DNA from: Agaricus subrufescens
Taxonomy: Eukaryota; Basidiomycota; Agaricomycetes; Agaricales; Agaricaceae
Direction: 5' to 3'
NCBI GenBank assembly: GCA_029945375.1
Contig: CM057060.1
Coordinates: forward strand, 1-64,000
DNA: 64,000 nucleotides
In this document: one piece after another, positions 60,401 through 64,000 of the stretch
How positions within the stretch are numbered: position 1 is the stretch's first letter
Layout: each line of letters begins with the position of its first letter
The notes under the pieces: model-generated
Database searches by the model: none
What the model was told of the DNA's origin: nothing
The model's input: the letters and a program-made list of their open reading frames with translations, nothing else
Made by a program: the position numbers and the translations under genes

Positions 60401-61998
60401 ATGTCTTCAACCCTGACTCAATACAGTCAGTATCAAATGATTATATCTAATCATGATTACTGACAGTGATTGTTAGCCTTTTTACAATTGAAGGAAGAAG
60501 AAAAGACTTTACTTGCCATTATCAAATACCAACAAGATCAGTTGAAACTTGCTCAGGCAAGGAAAAAGACTGCCAAGAGTCGAAGTATGTTATTTTTTAT
60601 GGTTATCTAGATATTTATTGAAACAATGAATGAATATCTTTAGAAAATATAAAGTCTATAACTATGACTATTGCAAACAGGAAAAAGCACCTGGATAATA
60701 TTCAAGAGCTACTGCAAAGCCTGTATGAAGATGAGGCTACAACTGATGCAGCCTCAGTGTCTGCTGTAACTGATGAGGTCTCAACTTCAGCTTTTACCCA
60801 ATCTCAGCATAATTCCCCTACTCCAATTGAAGAGAATATACCAGCCACTACTACACCACCTACCTCTAAAAATGCTTCAACTTCCATGGCTCCTGTTCTA
60901 GCATCTGCTCAGCCTCCCCAATCTACTACCCCTCTTAACACTCTACCTGGTCCAGCTATTTGTGATTTTTCCTCTGATGAGGATGTTGATGAATATCAAC
61001 CATATGCTGGAACTGCCAAATATGTGGAGATTGATAGTCCTGATGAAATTATGAAAATTTTGACTCCTGAAAATAAAGAATCCTGTGAGTTTCAATTGTT
61101 CTAGCAAATTTGACATTATTTTGACTATTTCCAGTATTCAAAAATTTGAAAAGACAAGCTGATGATGACTCTGCAAGCTCAGAAGTAACTATACCAGGTA
61201 ATTCTTCTAAGCTCTATTGGCTTTTTTAATAATGGCATTGTAGAACTGAAAAAAGGAAAAGAAAAGGCAAGACCTAACAAAAAGGCCAAGTCTGAACCAA
61301 AGCAACACAGCCACAGTATGTATTCTATATTATTCAATATCTACTGATTAATCACATTTGAAACAGCTGAAGGAATTAAAATTTTAACTGATTGGCTCAC
61401 TGCTCAAGTCTTTGAAAAACCATACATTCCAACTTCTCTCAAGAACCAAGTCAGGAAAAATCATGGATTTCTGCCAGAGGCATATACCACTACCCAGGCT
61501 CTTACATTGGAAATGCTTACCAATGAATCTGGTAATACTATCTGCATTCACCATGACTTGAAAGACAGGGTGACATCACATGTTGATGGTTTTCAGTCTA
61601 TGGCAGATATCCAGATTCATGGTGTACCAGTTCCTAGAATGATGAAGACTAGAAAAAATGCTAGGAAACAGGTTGATGGGCATTTTTCTTGTGGGTGTGC
61701 TGTTGAAACTGCTGTTGTAGGTGCTGCTCTCTGGAAGAGCTGGGAGATTTCTTCTTTCATCAAAGATAGTAGAGTAACTGAGGGTTTTGGCTCACAACCC
61801 CTCAATCCAAGAAATACTCTTTTCATTATTCAAAATCTGGATAGACTTTGGGGTATCAAGAGTACAGATTTATTCAGTGGATCTATAGGAGACAAGGAAG
61901 CAGCTGAGAAGATGATGATGAAGAAAGCTATAGGACATATTAGCAATGCTTACTATGAGAAGTTTGGAGTCAGTCTAAATGTAGAGGAGTTGTTGTAG
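60401..61998 (+). CDS. Unrecognised transposon protein with a conserved C-terminal block (gene 4)
   Basis: About six exons; start at 60,401 (MSSTLTQY), then a first intron with a GTCAGT donor (other donors there break the frame). A coiled-coil-like lysine-rich segment (LQLKEEEKTLLAIIKYQQDQ) precedes the exon holding 60,664-61,090, which is Ser/Thr/Pro-rich then acidic (DFSSDEDVDEYQPYAG). Two short exons (LFKNLKRQADDDSASSE; KKGKEKARPNKKAKSEPKQH) lead to the last exon, about 61,370-61,998. That exon is a globular domain: LTDWLTAQVFEKPYIPTSL, FQSMADIQIHGVPVPRMMKT, HFSCGCAVETAVVGAALWKS and TLFIIQNLDRLWGIKSTDLF. No TET/JBP-type HxD pattern or nuclease motif was seen. Function unknown; the basic tract suggests nuclear location. 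Confidence 0.68.
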
Positions 61999-62340
61999 AT
62001 ATGATGAATTTTGATGTTTTGCATTATCATATAACAAAATGTGAGGATTGTTTAGACTACAACTGCAGAGTCAGAACTAAATGGGTTCTGACAAGGGATA
62101 GGCATTGACCTCAGTGACATGACAGCACACTGTGCTCTCCAGCAGATTCTGGGATGCCTGAAGAGCAAAAGTGGATAGAAATACAAAGAGTGGAAAGCTT
62201 AGCAGATTGATAGGTATTGAGAGGGAAATAATCTAGGTCAATTTCAAACTGAGGCACTAGGTACAGGAATTATAAACTTATATACAAGGACATATAGGAG
62301 TAGGATACAGAATAGGAATAGTCCCAGATAAAAAGAATAG
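61999..62340. other. 3' region of gene 4 to the right array
   Basis: About 340 bp with no repeat unit and no ORF I would support; presumably the 3' untranslated region and terminator of gene 4. Confidence 0.4.
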
Positions 62341-62344
62341 GAAA

Positions 62345-63830
62345 TTCCCACATCAGTAGAATTCTGCCATGCACAATTATGCCACATCAGTAGAGTTTTA
62401 CTGTGCACAGTTATCCCACATTAGTAGAATTCTACTGTGCACAGCTATCCTCTATCAGTAGAATTCTACTGTGCACAGTTATCTTACATCAGTAGAATTC
62501 TACTGTGCACAGTTATCTTACATCAGTAGAATTCTACTGTGCACAGCTATCCTCTATCAGTAGAAATCTACTGTGCACAGTTATCCCACATCAGTAGAAT
62601 TCTACTGTGCACAGTTATCCCACATCAGTAGAATTCTACTGTGCACAGTTATCTTACATCAGTAGAAATCTACTGGACACAGCTTTCCTCAATCAGTAGA
62701 AATCTACTGGACACAGCTATCCTCTATCAGTAGAATTCTACTGTGCACAGTTATCCCACATCAGTAGAATTCTACTGCATACAGTTATCCTCTATCAGTA
62801 GAATTCTACTGCACACAGCTATCCTCTATCAGTAGAATTCTACTGTGCACAGTTATCCCATATCAGTAGAATTCTACTGCATACAGTTATCCTCTATCAG
62901 TACAATTCTACTGTGCACAGTTATCTTACATCAGTAGAATTCTACTGGACACAGCTATCCTCTATCAGTAGAATTCTACTGTGCACAGTTATCCCACATC
63001 AGTAGAATTCTACTGCATCCAGTTATCCTCTATCAGTAGAATTCTACTGTGCACAGTTATCTCACATCAGTAGAATTCTACTGTGCACAGTTATCCCATA
63101 TCAGTAGAATTCTACTGCAAACAGTCATCCTCTATCAGTAGAATTCTACTGTGCACAGTTATCTTACATCAGTAGAAATCTACTGGACACAGCTTTCCTC
63201 AATCAGTAGAAATCTACTGGACACAGCTATCCTCTATCAGTAGAATTCTACTGTGCACAGTTATCCCACATCAGTAGAATTCTACTGCATACAGTTATCC
63301 TCTATCAGTAGAATTCTACTGCACACAGCTATCCTCTATCAGTAGAATTCTACTGTGCACAGTTATCCCACATCAGTAGAATTCTACTGCACACAGCTAT
63401 CCTCTATCAGTAGAATTCTACTGTGCACAGTTATCCTACATCAGTAGAATTCTCCTGCATACAGTTATCCTCTATCAGTAGAAATCTACTGTGCACAGTT
63501 ACCCCACATCAGTAGAATTCTACTGCACACAGCTATCCTCTATCAGTAGAATTCTACTGTGCACAGTTATCCCATATCAGTAGAATTCTACTGCATACAG
63601 TTATCCTCTATCAGTACAATTCTACTGTGCACAGTTATCCCATATCAGTAGAATTCTACTGCATACAGTTATCCTCTATCAGTACAATTCTACTGTACAC
63701 AATGAGTGGAATCCTACTCCACACAGTTTTTACACACTAGTAGAATCCTACCATTCATGTTTCCCCCATCCCAGTAGGATTCTATTATATTTCACATCCC
63801 ATGCTAGTAAGATTCTACTCCCACTAGTAG
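62345..63830. repeat. Right subterminal palindrome array
   Basis: About forty units of about 34 bp with the same core as the left array (AGTAGAATTCTACT) but different spacers: TGTGCACAGTTATCCCACAT, TGCATACAGTTATCCTCTAT and similar. TGTGCACA is itself a palindrome. A higher-order block (about 62,640-62,890) reappears at about 63,165-63,370. The outer edge (63,690-63,830) is diverged (GGAATCCTACTCC, GTAGGATTCTATTA). Confidence 0.92.
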
Positions 63831-63882
63831 CAGGCTGCTGTATGACTACTATAGTTATACAGGTTGCCTAAAATGTACTGGT

Positions 63883-63931
63883 GGCTGTATGTGGTTTGTA
63901 CAGCCGGCTGTATGTGTTATGTACAGTATAC
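63883..63931 (-). repeat. Right terminal inverted repeat (49 bp)
   Basis: Runs from GGCTGTATGTGGTTTGTACA to GTACAGTATAC and is the inverted partner of 45,241-45,289 (44/49). Contains TACAGCCGGCTGTA at 63,899-63,912. Confidence 0.9.
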
Positions 63932-64000
63932 ATCAGTCCCCTGCCCCTGAACAGATGTATAGATGTATGAATGCCATGACGACCGCATTTTCTATGCACT
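63932..64000. other. Right flank of the transposon
   Basis: 69 bp to the window end. It does not read as the continuation of the SKN1-a module seen after the equivalent point in copies a1 (about 4,797) and a2 (about 24,877). Confidence 0.5.

Larger units (their letters stand above)
45241..63931. mobile_element. Giant KDZ-type DNA transposon, 18.7 kb
   Basis: Bounded by 49-bp inverted repeats (45,241-45,289 and 63,883-63,931) and encoding a KDZ transposase plus three more multi-exon genes. KDZ elements (Kyakuja, Dileera, Zisupton) are a known class of large, gene-carrying DNA transposons that expanded in basidiomycetes. Layout: inverted repeat, palindrome array, coiled-coil gene (-), transposase (+), zinc-finger/CHAT-like gene (-), tandem-repeat interval, unrecognised gene (+), palindrome array, inverted repeat. 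It has landed in the 3' flank of SKN1-a3. The module sequence expected after the insertion is not found to the right of 63,931, and no clear target duplication was seen. Confidence 0.85.

Noticed and set aside
45241..63931. TET/JBP dioxygenase as cargo of the KDZ element
   Set aside because: Such genes are known neighbours of fungal KDZ transposases, but no HxD...H...R-type dioxygenase pattern was found in any of the four genes or the interval between them.
63932..64000. Target-site duplication at the transposon ends
   Set aside because: No 8-bp (or other) match between the flanks could be found by eye; CTGAT near both ends is in inverted, not direct, orientation.

Overview
The window looks like nuclear DNA of an Agaricomycete (mushroom-forming basidiomycete). 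Genes carry many 45-60 nt introns with GT(A/G)AG donors. The protein families are a fungal NACHT NTPase, a KRE6/SKN1-type GH16 protein, an AGC-type kinase and a KDZ (Kyakuja-Dileera-Zisupton) transposase with cysteine clusters. No bacterial-style operon, rRNA, tRNA or CRISPR was seen. All exon joins were worked out by hand.

Positions 1-45,226 are a head-to-tail array of decaying segmental duplications. The basic module is a minus-strand NACHT gene, a 2-7 kb spacer of broken ORFs, and a plus-strand SKN1-like (beta-1,6-glucan synthesis) relic. Modules come in a short type 'a' (about 5 kb, NACHT core missing) and a long type 'b' (about 15 kb, NACHT present). The a+b pair forms a higher-order unit of about 20 kb: NACHT start codons lie at 126, 20,765 and 40,824. 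Order: NACHT-b0 start (left edge), SKN1-a1, NACHT remnant a1, SKN1-b1, NACHT-b1, SKN1-a2, NACHT remnant a2, split kinase fragments, SKN1-b2, NACHT-b2, SKN1-a3. Each copy examined carries its own lesions: a nonsense codon and a 354-bp MITE in NACHT-b1, a P-loop Gly-to-Ser change in NACHT-b2, and frameshifts or a lost first glutamate of the GH16 motif in the SKN1 copies.

Positions 45,241-63,931 are an 18.7-kb giant KDZ-type DNA transposon inserted in SKN1-a3. It has 49-bp terminal inverted repeats (44/49 identical) around a 14-bp palindrome. Inside these lie two large subterminal arrays (about 2.1 and 1.5 kb) that share the palindromic core AGTAGAATTCTACT but have different spacers. Four multi-exon genes could be assembled: a coiled-coil protein (minus), the KDZ transposase (plus, 934 codons), a protein with a PHD/RING-like zinc finger and a domain that I infer to be CHAT/caspase-like (minus), and an unrecognised protein with a conserved C-terminal block (plus). 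Genes 1 and 2 diverge from a 304-bp intergenic region; genes 2 and 3 converge with about 90 bp between stops. The 55.2-60.4 kb interval inside the element holds four kinds of tandem repeat, including a satellite of about 265 bp, and a GC-richer ORF pair.

The candidate undescribed system is the transposon: a transposase with a zinc-finger/protease-like partner and palindrome arrays at both ends, sitting in a recombinogenic NACHT cluster. The CHAT-like assignment is an inference from motif order and needs a structure or profile comparison.
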